Made by a program: the position numbers and the translations under genes. This document shows, one piece after another, positions 34,136-41,973 of a DNA stretch of 64,000 bases. The notes under the pieces are model-generated. The model ran no database searches, was not told where the DNA came from, and saw only the letters and a list, made by a program, of their open reading frames with translations. This DNA is from Rhodospirillales bacterium (GTDB taxonomy: Bacteria; Pseudomonadota; Alphaproteobacteria; Micavibrionales; UBA1664), in assembly GCA_023898805.1 (NCBI GenBank), contig CP060260.1, forward strand, positions 1,878,050 through 1,942,049, read 5' to 3'. Each line of letters starts with the position of its first letter. Position 1 is the first letter of the stretch.

Positions 34136-35638
34136 TCAATCCCCCTTGGCTTTGTCGCCGGGTTTGGCATCACCTTTAACGTCGTCGGCGCTGGCGTGCG
34201 AATCGCGCACCAGATCCGGCGCGCCTTCGGGGGCGTGCTGGCTGTCATACAGCGCAATGCCGCGCAGCAGGTCGATGGCCCGCGCCAGTTGATAATCGTC
34301 GGACAGCTCCGGATGGTCGACCGACGGGATCTTGGCCTTGGAATCCTTGCCGTCTTTCCCGTCTTTCCCGTCCTCCGTCTTGTCGGAAGGCGTTGTATCC
34401 GGCGTGGGTTCCGGCTTGATCACCGGCGCGGATTTATCGGTATTCGCCCCGGATTGCGGATTGGCCAGCGCGCCCTTCAAATCCGCCTCGCTGATGCCGA
34501 CATCGGCGTTGTCGATGTTTTCGACCTTGGCTTGCGGCACCAGAATGTCCGGCTCGATGCCCTTGGCCTGGATCGACCGGCCCGACGGCGTGTAGTACCG
34601 CGCGGTGGTCAGGCGGATCGCCGTGTTGCCGGGCAGGGAGATGATGGTCTGCACCGACCCCTTGCCGAACGACTTGGTGCCCAGAAGCACCGCGCGGCGA
34701 TGGTCTTGCAGCGCCCCCGCGACGATTTCCGAGGCCGAGGCCGAACCGCCGTTGATCAAAACCACCAGCGGCAACCCGTCCGCCAGATCGCCCGGCGTGG
34801 CGTTGTCGCGTTTGGTGTCTTCCTCGTTCCGGCCGCGGGTGGAAACGATTTCCCCTTGGTCAAGGAAGTCGTCGGCCACCGCGATGGCCTGATCCAGAAG
34901 GCCGCCGGGGTTGTTGCGCAGGTCGAGCACATAGCCCAGAAGCTTGTCGCCCAGTTTTTTATGAATGTCCTCAAGCGCCGCCTTAAGGCCAGTATCGGTC
35001 TGGGCGTTGAAGGTGGTGATGCGGATATAGCCGAGATTGTCGTACACCGACCAGCGCACCGACTTGATCTTGATGACGTCGCGCACGATTTTGAATTTCA
35101 AAGGCTCCGCCGTGCCTTCGCGTCGAACGGTCAAAGTGATGGGCGTGCCGACCTTGCCGCGCATCGTGTCGACCGCATCGTTGAGCGTCATGCCGATGAC
35201 CGGCTTGCCGTCCAGATGGGTGACCAGGTCGCCGGCCTTGATCCCGGCCTTGAAGGCGGGCGTGTCGTCGATCGGACTGACGACCTTCACCAGCCCGTTT
35301 TCCATGGTCACCTCGATGCCCAGCCCGCCGAACGAGCCGCGCGTCTGGACCTTCATGTCCTCGAACCCTTCGTCGTTCAGGTACGACGAGTGCGGATCAA
35401 GCGAGGACAGCATCCCCGAAATGGCGTATTCGATCAGCTGCTTGTCGGTCTTGGGGTCGACATACTGGCCGCGCACGCGTTCGAACACCTCGCCGAACAG
35501 CTTGAGCATCTTGTACGTTTCCGCCGTATCCGCGGGCGCGGCGGCGGGGGCGTCGGTTTCGGCGGCTGTGGCGCAAAGCGGCGCGGCGAAGGCGAAGAAC
35601 AGTGCGGCCAGCAGAAGGAAAAACGTTTTGCGGTTCAT
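34136..35638 (-). CDS. ctpA: Carboxyl-terminal processing protease CtpA (S41)
   Basis: A 500-aa periplasmic serine protease. It has a signal peptide (MNRKTFFLLLAALFFAFAAPLCATAAE), a PDZ domain (about 95-175, with GSFGGLGIEVTMENG) and the S41 catalytic core with Ser in GGSASASEIVAGAL and Lys in LLGTKSFGKGSVQ. The last 90 residues are charged and low-complexity. It processes periplasmic and lipoprotein substrates, often amidase regulators. The homologous start is at MNRKTFF. It lies between the EnvC-like gene and the YibQ-like gene. Confidence 0.93.
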   Translation of the reverse strand: MNRKTFFLLLAALFFAFAAPLCATAAETDAPAAAPADTAETYKMLKLFGEVFERVRGQYVDPKTDKQLIEYAISGMLSSLDPHSSYLNDEGFEDMKVQTRGSFGGLGIEVTMENGLVKVVSPIDDTPAFKAGIKAGDLVTHLDGKPVIGMTLNDAVDTMRGKVGTPITLTVRREGTAEPLKFKIVRDVIKIKSVRWSVYDNLGYIRITTFNAQTDTGLKAALEDIHKKLGDKLLGYVLDLRNNPGGLLDQAIAVADDFLDQGEIVSTRGRNEEDTKRDNATPGDLADGLPLVVLINGGSASASEIVAGALQDHRRAVLLGTKSFGKGSVQTIISLPGNTAIRLTTARYYTPSGRSIQAKGIEPDILVPQAKVENIDNADVGISEADLKGALANPQSGANTDKSAPVIKPEPTPDTTPSDKTEDGKDGKDGKDSKAKIPSVDHPELSDDYQLARAIDLLRGIALYDSQHAPEGAPDLVRDSHASADDVKGDAKPGDKAKGD

Positions 35639-35651
35639 CTTACATCCAGAT

Positions 35652-36686
35652 TTATGAGCCGAGATCCGGCAGTTTCCGCGCGGGGTTGATGGGCTGGCCG
35701 CCCTGCCGCAGTTCGTAATAGACGCTGCGGCGCAAGGCTGGGCCGTCCCGACTCGCGCGATCGGTGCCCTCCAGTATAGCGATCGGTTCGCCTGAAACAA
35801 TCGCCTGTCCTGCGGAAACCGTGATTTTATCCAGACCCGCGATCAGGGAATGATACCCGCTTTCGTGCTGGATGATGATAATGTTGCCGTAACCCCGGAA
35901 CGCCCCGGCATATTTGACGATTCCTCCCATCGGCGCGACCACGACCGCGCCCGGCAGGGTTTCGATCGAAAGCCCCGACGACGTCAGGCCCGCTGGCGTC
36001 TTCGCGCCATAGGCGACGCGGATGATCCCGGAAACCGGTAATTGCCCTTCGCCCGGCGGGGGCATTTTTACCTGTTTAAGGGCGTCCTGCACGTCCGCGC
36101 CGTGATCGAGCGCGCGTAAAAGATCGCGCAGGGACCGCGCATCGCGTGCCAGCGCCGCCGCCTGACGCTGCGCATCGGGGTCGCTGGCCCCGCGCGTTTG
36201 CATCAACGCGGCAAGCCGGTCGTGCCGTGCGGACAGATCGGCGCGCGCGTTACGTGCTTCGTCCGCCTTTTGCGCCAGTTCGCTCTGCGTGCGCGAAAGG
36301 TCGTCGATCAAGGCGCGCGCCGCCGCCGCCTGTTTTTCGATCACCGGCACCCCGGATGAAAGCACCATGCTGGTGCGCGCCGCCATCAGCGGGCCGCCGG
36401 GGCGGATCAGCACGGCCGCGCGCGGCGTGCGCCCCATGCGGGCCAGCGCGGCCAAAGTCGCGGCCATTTCGCCGCGCCGCGCATCGTATTGCGCCTGCAA
36501 CCCGCTTTGCCGCGCCTCAAGCTGTTCCAGATGCGCATCCAGCGTTTCGACCTGCCGTTCGATCGCGCGGATATCGGCGGCGGCGCGCACCATCTGACCT
36601 TGAAGGTCTTGCGCACGGACGCGCCCCGCCGGTGAGAGCACGGCGGCAAGGCAAAGACAGGTCAGGGCAAGACGGCGGTAATTCAT
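35652..36686 (-). CDS. envC: EnvC-like murein hydrolase activator (degenerate LytM domain)
   Basis: A 344-aa exported protein with signal peptide MNYRRLALTCLCLAAVLSPAG, long coiled coils (about 28-85 and 130-205) and a C-terminal LytM/M23 fold (about 220-335). The zinc ligands expected in HxxGxD and HxH are missing (SGLSIETLPG and YYELRQGG), so it should activate amidases rather than cut peptidoglycan itself, like E. coli EnvC. It overlaps rlmH by four bases (ATGA) and precedes ctpA by 13 bp. Confidence 0.88.
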   Translation of the reverse strand: MNYRRLALTCLCLAAVLSPAGRVRAQDLQGQMVRAAADIRAIERQVETLDAHLEQLEARQSGLQAQYDARRGEMAATLAALARMGRTPRAAVLIRPGGPLMAARTSMVLSSGVPVIEKQAAAARALIDDLSRTQSELAQKADEARNARADLSARHDRLAALMQTRGASDPDAQRQAAALARDARSLRDLLRALDHGADVQDALKQVKMPPPGEGQLPVSGIIRVAYGAKTPAGLTSSGLSIETLPGAVVVAPMGGIVKYAGAFRGYGNIIIIQHESGYHSLIAGLDKITVSAGQAIVSGEPIAILEGTDRASRDGPALRRSVYYELRQGGQPINPARKLPDLGS

Positions 36687-37105
36687 CCTTCGCGGTGATA
36701 TGGGTGCCCGGCCAGAATCTGGTGGGCGCGGTAAATTTGTTCGGCGACCATGATCCGCGCCAGCATATGCGGCCATGTCAGTTTGCCAAACGATAAAAGC
36801 AGATCTGCCCGCGCGCGCACCGCGTCGCTGTGTCCGTCCGCTCCGCCGATCAGGGCCTGAATCGTCGATTTTCCAGCGTTCATGGCGTTTTGCATCGTTT
36901 CGGCGAATTCATGGGACGATAAATTCCTGCCCCGTTCGTCCAGCACCACGACGAACGCGCCGGGATCGATCATGGCTTCAAGGTCCCGGCTTTCTGAAAC
37001 TTCGCGCAAGACGGGGGCGGGGGTCAGTCGGCGCGCGTAATCGGCATAAAGCGCAAGCTGCGCCTTGTCCTTCATTTTGCCGACCGCAAGGATTTGGGTT
37101 TTCAT
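36683..37105 (-). CDS. rlmH: 23S rRNA pseudouridine-1915 N3-methyltransferase RlmH
   Basis: A 140-aa SPOUT-class methyltransferase. The SAM knot carries VVLDERGRNLSS, FLIGGADGH-type ALIGGADGHSD and the C-terminal ARIMVAEQIYRAHQI followed by HPYHR, all characteristic. It modifies pseudouridine 1915 in helix 69 of 23S rRNA. The start MKTQILAVGKMK is the conserved one. The gene follows rsfS and is coupled to envC. Confidence 0.95.
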   Translation of the reverse strand: MKTQILAVGKMKDKAQLALYADYARRLTPAPVLREVSESRDLEAMIDPGAFVVVLDERGRNLSSHEFAETMQNAMNAGKSTIQALIGGADGHSDAVRARADLLLSFGKLTWPHMLARIMVAEQIYRAHQILAGHPYHREG

Positions 37106-37157
37106 GGCCGCAAGCTTATCGCCACGGGCCTGCCCCACCAACGGGAATCTGAAAATC

Positions 37158-37550
37158 TCAGGCGCGGACGGATGCCGGACTGCCCATGGCGTCCAGTGGA
37201 TCGCACCAGATCTTTTCGATGTTGTAAAAACTCCGCACTTCCGGACGGAACAGGTGGACGATGACGTCGCCGGCATCGGCCAGCACCCAGTCACCGTTCG
37301 TCTTGCCTTCATACCGGGGCTTGCCGCCGGTGGATTTGACGTGTTCGCCGATCAAGTCGGCCAGCGCGGTGACGTGGCGGGCCGACCGGCCCGAGGCGAT
37401 GATCATGAAATCCGCGATCGAGGATTTGCCTTCCAAAGGGACGACGACGATGTCCTCGGCTTTATTCTCGTCAAGCACGCGCACCAGTGCGTCCTTGAGC
37501 TGTTCTGCGGCGCGCAGCGGCGACGCGGGGATTTTTCTGGCTATGGTCAA
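37158..37550 (-). CDS. rsfS: Ribosomal silencing factor RsfS
   Basis: A 130-aa protein of the RsfS/YbeB family that binds L14 and blocks subunit joining under starvation. Conserved segments are VVVPLEGKSSIADFMIIASG, GDWVLADAGDVIVHLF and FYNIEKIW. It lies between nadD and rlmH in the usual order. Confidence 0.95.
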   Translation of the reverse strand: MTIARKIPASPLRAAEQLKDALVRVLDENKAEDIVVVPLEGKSSIADFMIIASGRSARHVTALADLIGEHVKSTGGKPRYEGKTNGDWVLADAGDVIVHLFRPEVRSFYNIEKIWCDPLDAMGSPASVRA

Positions 37551-37710
37551 CGCTCCTTCATGTCTGGGTTAAAAACGAAAACGCCCGCGAAGCGGCAACG
37601 CTTTACGGACGACGATACAGATATATGCGGAAAACCGCGCTGCAATCTGCGGCGAAGGAAAAAGTCCACTGCTTCCTGCAGGCGGGGTCGCTTTCCACAT
37701 CTAACTACCA

Positions 37711-38367
37711 TTATACGCCGGAGTCGTGCCCTTGCGCAAAATTCCTGCGCAAAAAAGTCGATGACAGATCGACGCCCGGTCCGCCGGTCATCCAGAACAC
37801 ACCGGTTTCCTTTGGTTTCAGGCGGTGCGAGCCGCTTTTTGTGCGTTGCCGCAGGCGCCTGTCCTGCCGCACGCGTTTGGCTTTGATTTTTGATAATGCG
37901 GGCGGGCGCTCGAAAAACGCAAACGGCACGATGCGTGGCAGCGCGCGCCAATGCGCCCATCGATCGAATGTCGCCGCATTATCCATGCCCGCGATCCAGA
38001 TGAAATGCGTGGCCGGAAAGCGGCGTTTGAGCGCGCGCAGCGTATCGCGCGTATAACGCGTGCCCAACTGGCCTTCGATATCCGTCACCGCCATGCGCGG
38101 ATGGTGGACGAATTCCCGCGTGCGCGCGATGCGCCGCGCGTAATCCGTGCTGGGTTTTGCGGTTTTCAGGACGTTGCCGGGACTGACCAGCCACCACACC
38201 GCGTCCAGATGAAGACGGATCATGGCCTGAATCGCGATATGCATGTGCCCGGCATGGGCCGGGTCGAACGAACCGCCCAGCAATCCCACGCGCAAACCGC
38301 GCCAGCGCGCGGCGGAAAATGGGTGAGGGGCCGGGGTGATGGGGGATGCGGGCATCGCACCCAGCAT
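37711..38367 (-). CDS. nadD: Nicotinate-nucleotide adenylyltransferase
   Basis: A 218-aa enzyme that adenylates nicotinate mononucleotide in NAD synthesis. The nucleotide-binding loop is LLGGSFDPAHAGHMHI with HAGH as the HxGH motif (38-41), and the C-terminal (I/L)SSTxxR motif is LSSTFLRR. A linker rich in Lys/Arg (about 158-188) is longer than usual. The frame is open far upstream, but only the part from MLGAMPAS is homologous. It starts the nadD-rsfS-rlmH-envC-ctpA cluster. Confidence 0.92.
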   Translation of the reverse strand: MLGAMPASPITPAPHPFSAARWRGLRVGLLGGSFDPAHAGHMHIAIQAMIRLHLDAVWWLVSPGNVLKTAKPSTDYARRIARTREFVHHPRMAVTDIEGQLGTRYTRDTLRALKRRFPATHFIWIAGMDNAATFDRWAHWRALPRIVPFAFFERPPALSKIKAKRVRQDRRLRQRTKSGSHRLKPKETGVFWMTGGPGVDLSSTFLRRNFAQGHDSGV

Positions 38368-38409
38368 TACCACGATGGCCGCCTTTTTGTCTGTCCCTTG
38401 CTGTAAAAG

Positions 38410-38438
38410 TTGACAAAAGCCGGTGAAGGTAAATAAAA
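38410..38438 (+). promoter_or_regulatory. Promoter of the 184-aa gene
   Basis: TTGACA (38410-38415) and ATAAAA (38433-38438) are 17 bp apart in an AT-rich stretch between divergent nadD and the 184-aa gene. Confidence 0.5.
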
Positions 38439-38490
38439 ACAGATTATAAAAACAGCTGCCGCATCCGAGGCTTTTACCCGCGCGTCCAGA

Positions 38491-39045
38491 ATGCTGGAGG
38501 ACGCGCAGATCGGCATGCGCTACGCGGAACATAACGCGCGCCAGACCAACGAACCGATTTCCCTTGGCGGCTTGCAACGCCAGATCGCGTACCCGCTGCC
38601 CATTTCGCATGACATGCATTTTCTGTTGGCCGATTATTCGCGCTATCTGCGTGGCCGTGTGGTGGAAATGGAGCGTACGTACGCACAGGACGACAGGCCG
38701 CTGATCACCGTGATGCAGGCCTGTTACGCCTGGATCGGCGACGCGATGCAGGGGGCCGAAACGCTGGACGATGCGCGCAAGGTGTTTTACGCCCGGCTGG
38801 AAAATGCGCGCTACTCCGACCAAGGTTTGTCTATGTTTCTTGATGAAACCGGCCTTGGTGACATGGCTTCGCCCGATTACGTGACACCCAATGATGTGAG
38901 AATCCGCAACGACGAGCAGTTCGCCTTCCTCATGACCACGTTCTTCAGTTTTATCGCCCATGATTTTTTCAATCATGCGGGCGGGTATGATCCGGAACGC
39001 CGCATCAGCCAGAACCCGCAGGTCCGCGCGGCGTTGAAGCTCTGA
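38491..39045 (+). CDS. Hypothetical protein (184 aa)
   Basis: A soluble, helical protein with no signal peptide or membrane segment and no family that I recognise. It is rich in aromatic residues and Asp/Glu (for example ADYSRYLRGRVVEMERTY and MTTFFSFIAHDFFNHAGG). The gene is monocistronic, has its own promoter, and lies between nadD and the Fo operon. The His/Asp-containing segment HDFFNHAGGYD could bind metal, but this is speculation. Confidence 0.6.
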   Translation: MLEDAQIGMRYAEHNARQTNEPISLGGLQRQIAYPLPISHDMHFLLADYSRYLRGRVVEMERTYAQDDRPLITVMQACYAWIGDAMQGAETLDDARKVFYARLENARYSDQGLSMFLDETGLGDMASPDYVTPNDVRIRNDEQFAFLMTTFFSFIAHDFFNHAGGYDPERRISQNPQVRAALKL

Positions 39046-39065
39046 ACGATATGGCCTGATTTCAT

Positions 39066-39107
39066 CATTGCGAGGCGGGTCAAAGGCCCGACGCGGCAAT
39101 CCATACA
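39066..39107. repeat. Dispersed palindromic repeat, family A (half unit)
   Basis: CATTGCGAGGCGGGTC...GGCAATCCATAC is one arm of the family A repeat, placed between convergent genes. The remaining 39108-39195 contains no gene that I can see. Confidence 0.65.
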
Positions 39108-39195
39108 TCGCCAAATCCCATGCGCCGCATGAATTCCTTCACGCTTACGCGCGCGCAATTGACGACAAAAGAAGGATTAGGAAAGGCGGTCCGGC

Positions 39196-39687
39196 CTAAT
39201 TCAAATGACCGGGCAGGGCGGTGATCGCCTTGTCCACCAGCGCGCCTTGCGCCTTGGCATCCAGCCCCTTGCGGATCAACGCCTCGGAAGCGCGCAGCGC
39301 CAGCGCGGCGGTGGCGCGGCGCAGATCGGCCTCGGCCTGCGCCTCGATCCGGGCCAGCCGGTCCTGCAACTGCTTTTCGCGGCGGGCAAGGGTTTCCTTC
39401 ATCTCGGCTTCCGCGCGTGCGCGCAGGGCCTGCGCCTGTTCGCGCGCATGCGCCGCGATGGTTTCGGCCTCGCGCATCGCCTCGGCGTGCTTGCGCTGAT
39501 ATTCAACCAGCATGGCCTGCGCCTCGGTCTTCAGGGTTTCCGCCTGCGCAAGCTCGTCACGGATTTCTCCGATACGGGAATCGAGCCCGGTGGTAACCTT
39601 GCCCCATCCGTAACGCAGGAACGCCAGCGCGAAAATCGTAAATGACAGCGCAACCCAGTTTGCCGGATCCTGAAGAAAACCGCCCAT
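39196..39687 (-). CDS. atpF: F-type ATP synthase Fo subunit b
   Basis: A 163-aa subunit with one N-terminal membrane helix (about 8-27, ANWVALSFTIFALAFLRYG) and a long charged coiled coil forming the peripheral stalk. It is the last gene of the Fo operon, 17 bp after the b' gene. Together b and b' form the heterodimeric stalk used in alphaproteobacteria and phototrophs. Confidence 0.94.
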   Translation of the reverse strand: MGGFLQDPANWVALSFTIFALAFLRYGWGKVTTGLDSRIGEIRDELAQAETLKTEAQAMLVEYQRKHAEAMREAETIAAHAREQAQALRARAEAEMKETLARREKQLQDRLARIEAQAEADLRRATAALALRASEALIRKGLDAKAQGALVDKAITALPGHLN

Positions 39688-39704
39688 CTATGTCGTCTCC
39701 ATCC

Positions 39705-40472
39705 CTATGCCGCTTTTGCCCCGGCTGTCATGCCGTGTGCATTGTCGATCGCCGTGCGTGCCGCCGCGTCGTCGGTCTTTACGCCCGCGATGCGCGCGGT
39801 GATGTCCTGCGCGACGCCCGCCGCCATGGCGTTCAGCTCGCTGACCACGCGCTCGCGGTTGGCCGCGATCTTCGACTCCAGCGCCGATACCGCCGCTTCG
39901 GTCTTGGATTTATAGGCCGCATCCTCGGCTTCCGCCGTGCGCTTCATTTCGATTTGCAGGTTTGCGATGCTTTTTTGTGCATCGGCGCGCGCCGTGGCGA
40001 TGGCGGCCTCGTACTCGGCCTTCACGCTAGCGACTTCGGCCTTCAGGATTTCCGCCTGTTTAAGGTCCGCCGCGATGCGATCGCCCCGCGCTTCCAGCGC
40101 CTGGCCGATGCGCGGCAGCGTGCGGTTGGCAAACACCACGTACAAAAGCGCGAAAGTCAAAAACAGCCAGAACCACTGGCGCGGGAAGGTCGCGGTGTCG
40201 AATTGCGGCAAACCGGATTGTTTGCCGTGTGCGTCCGCGCCGTGTTCGGCGTTATGCCCCGCTTCCACGGCTTCGCCGCTGTCCTGCGCGGGCGTTATCG
40301 GCGCCGCGCCGGGGGTCAGCGGTTGCAACACCGGCTGGTTGGCGTTGTTGACGAAAGGCAGCCCCGTGGTCGCCCCGGGCGCAGGCGCGGCGGCGCCGTC
40401 CTGTGCAAGCGCGGGCGCCCCGGCCCAAAAGGCCAGGACGAAAGCGGTAATCAGGGCGGCCTTGCAAGTCAT
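39705..40472 (-). CDS. F-type ATP synthase Fo subunit b' with long N-terminal extension
   Basis: A 255-aa b'-type stalk subunit. The canonical part starts near residue 88: FDTATFPRQWFWLFLTFALLYVVF is the membrane helix and a coiled coil follows to the end. Ahead of it are a signal-like hydrophobic stretch (MTCKAALITAFVLAFWAGAPALA) and about 65 Pro/Ala/Gly-rich residues ending HNAEHGADAHGK. Family members usually have a much shorter leader, so the extension is unusual and may be cleaved. It follows atpE by two bases. Confidence 0.88.
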   Translation of the reverse strand: MTCKAALITAFVLAFWAGAPALAQDGAAAPAPGATTGLPFVNNANQPVLQPLTPGAAPITPAQDSGEAVEAGHNAEHGADAHGKQSGLPQFDTATFPRQWFWLFLTFALLYVVFANRTLPRIGQALEARGDRIAADLKQAEILKAEVASVKAEYEAAIATARADAQKSIANLQIEMKRTAEAEDAAYKSKTEAAVSALESKIAANRERVVSELNAMAAGVAQDITARIAGVKTDDAAARTAIDNAHGMTAGAKAA

Positions 40473-40474
40473 GC

Positions 40475-40699
40475 TTAGCCGAACAGGATGATCAGCGAAA
40501 CGACCAGCGCGAAAATCGCCAGAGCCTCGGTCAGCGCGAAGCTCAGGAAGAATTTTTTGTCCAGCAGGTCGACCGCGCCCGGGTTGCGGCCCACAGCGTT
40601 GTTGTAGGACGAAAAGATCTGGCCAAGGCCGATCCCCACGCCCGCGAGGGGCAAAAGGGCCAGGGCGGCGGCGATCAGTTTTGCGGCATCGAGTTCCAT
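40475..40699 (-). CDS. atpE: F-type ATP synthase Fo subunit c
   Basis: A 74-aa two-helix proteolipid. The first helix carries the glycine motif AGVGIGLGQ, the polar loop contains RNPGA, and the second helix has the proton-carrying Glu57 in LTEALAIFALVV. No Na+-site signature (Gln/Thr pattern) is evident, so it is probably proton driven. Its ring rotates against subunit a. Confidence 0.97.
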   Translation of the reverse strand: MELDAAKLIAAALALLPLAGVGIGLGQIFSSYNNAVGRNPGAVDLLDKKFFLSFALTEALAIFALVVSLIILFG

Positions 40700-40748
40700 C
40701 TTACTTTTCCTTTTTACGTTACGTTTTCTTTTGGGTTGAAATGGGTTT

Positions 40749-41483
40749 TCAGTGCATCTCGATCGCGTCGCGGAAATAAATGCAGGTCAGCACCGAGAAC
40801 ACATAGGCCTGCAGGAACGCGATCAGAAATTCAAAGCCGATCATCAGCACGTTGAACGCCATCGGCACCACCGAGGCGAGGATCGAAAGCGACATCAACG
40901 AAACGCAGAAGCCCGCGAACACCTTAAGCACAAGGTGCCCCGCCATCATATTGGCGAAAAGACGCATCGACAGGGTCAACGGGCGGGTGACATAGGATAC
41001 GATTTCCAAAGGAATGATCAGCGGCATAAGCGCGACCGGCACGCCCGCGGGGCAGAAGAAATGCAGGAAATGCGTCCCATGCTTGAGAAAGCCGAGCAGA
41101 GTGACCCACGCGAACACGAACACGGCCAGCCCCGCCGTCACCGCGATATGGCTGGTATAGGTGAAGGAATAAGGCACAAGGCCCAGCATGTTCCCCATCA
41201 GCACGACGATGAACAGCGTGAAAACGAATGGAAAGTATTTGTGCCATTCATGGCCGATGTTTTCGCGCGCCATGTTGGCGACGAAGGAATAGATATCCTC
41301 GGCGAAGACTTGAAAGCGCCCGGGCACCAGCTTCGCATTGGCCATGGCCAGCGTCAGGCCGGCGACAGAAACGCCCGCAGCGATCAACATCCACAACGCG
41401 GAGTTGGTAAAGGAAATATCGACGCCGCCCAAATGCAGGGGGACAAGGTCGTGTATCTGAAACTGGTGAAGCGGGTCTGCCAC
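40749..41483 (-). CDS. atpB: F-type ATP synthase Fo subunit a
   Basis: A 244-aa subunit with five to six membrane helices. The essential Arg lies in SMRLFANMMAGHLVLK, the half-channel helix near the end has FEFLIAFLQAYVFSVLTCIYF, and the N-terminus (FQIHDLVPLHLGG) is typical of alphaproteobacteria. It provides the two proton half channels. The gene follows atpI and precedes atpE. Confidence 0.97.
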   Translation of the reverse strand: MADPLHQFQIHDLVPLHLGGVDISFTNSALWMLIAAGVSVAGLTLAMANAKLVPGRFQVFAEDIYSFVANMARENIGHEWHKYFPFVFTLFIVVLMGNMLGLVPYSFTYTSHIAVTAGLAVFVFAWVTLLGFLKHGTHFLHFFCPAGVPVALMPLIIPLEIVSYVTRPLTLSMRLFANMMAGHLVLKVFAGFCVSLMSLSILASVVPMAFNVLMIGFEFLIAFLQAYVFSVLTCIYFRDAIEMH

Positions 41484-41562
41484 GGCTCTTTTCGCGAAGG
41501 GTCGGGAGTTATGGTTCTTTTTCGCGCTTCTGTTTAAGGGGCGAAAGCCGTTTTGCCAAGGA

Positions 41563-41886
41563 TTACTTTTGTCCCGGTCCGGATTTTTTATACCCCACCG
41601 TTGTCCCGATATTCTGCGTGGTTTTCCAGACGTTTAAAAACCCGGTGCCAACCCCCAGAATCAACAAAATAATTAACAGCCATGGTGTGGTGCCCAACCA
41701 TCGGTCAAGGGCATAGCCGATCAGTCCCGCCCCGCCGATCGCGCCCAGCAATTCGGTGCCCGCCCGCAGGCCTTGCGACATGTTTTCGGCGTCCTTGGTC
41801 GCGCGTGCCGGCTTTGGCGCGGTTTTGGCGCGCAGCGCGTCGATCTGTGCCTGCATGTCTTTCAGTTTGCTGTCATCCGGGTCCAT
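41563..41886 (-). CDS. atpI: ATP synthase accessory protein AtpI
   Basis: A 107-aa protein with two membrane helices (about 47-66 and 72-92). The segment GTELLGAIGGAGLIGYALDRWLGTTPW matches the AtpI/AtpZ family, which helps assemble the c ring or handles magnesium. I start at MDPDDSKLKD; the longer frame would run into the divergent promoter. It is the first gene of the Fo operon. Confidence 0.88.
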   Translation of the reverse strand: MDPDDSKLKDMQAQIDALRAKTAPKPARATKDAENMSQGLRAGTELLGAIGGAGLIGYALDRWLGTTPWLLIILLILGVGTGFLNVWKTTQNIGTTVGYKKSGPGQK

Positions 41887-41934
41887 GGCGGCCACATTGC
41901 CCAAATCTCGCGTTTTGCGCAAACCCAAACCGGC

Positions 41935-41963
41935 TTGACATATTGTCATAATATTGATATTGT
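41935..41963 (+). promoter_or_regulatory. Promoter of the ChaN/EreA-like gene
   Basis: TTGACA (41935-41940) and TATTGT (41958-41963) are 17 bp apart. Initiation would fall about four bases before the ATG at 41974, so the leader is very short or absent. It lies only 49 bp from the divergent atpI start. Confidence 0.55.
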
Positions 41964-41973
41964 CGGCCCCGTC

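Noticed and set aside
34196..35689. 497-codon plus-strand frame across ctpA
   Set aside because: Antisense shadow of the protease gene; composition is Arg/Gly/His-rich and no domain is seen.
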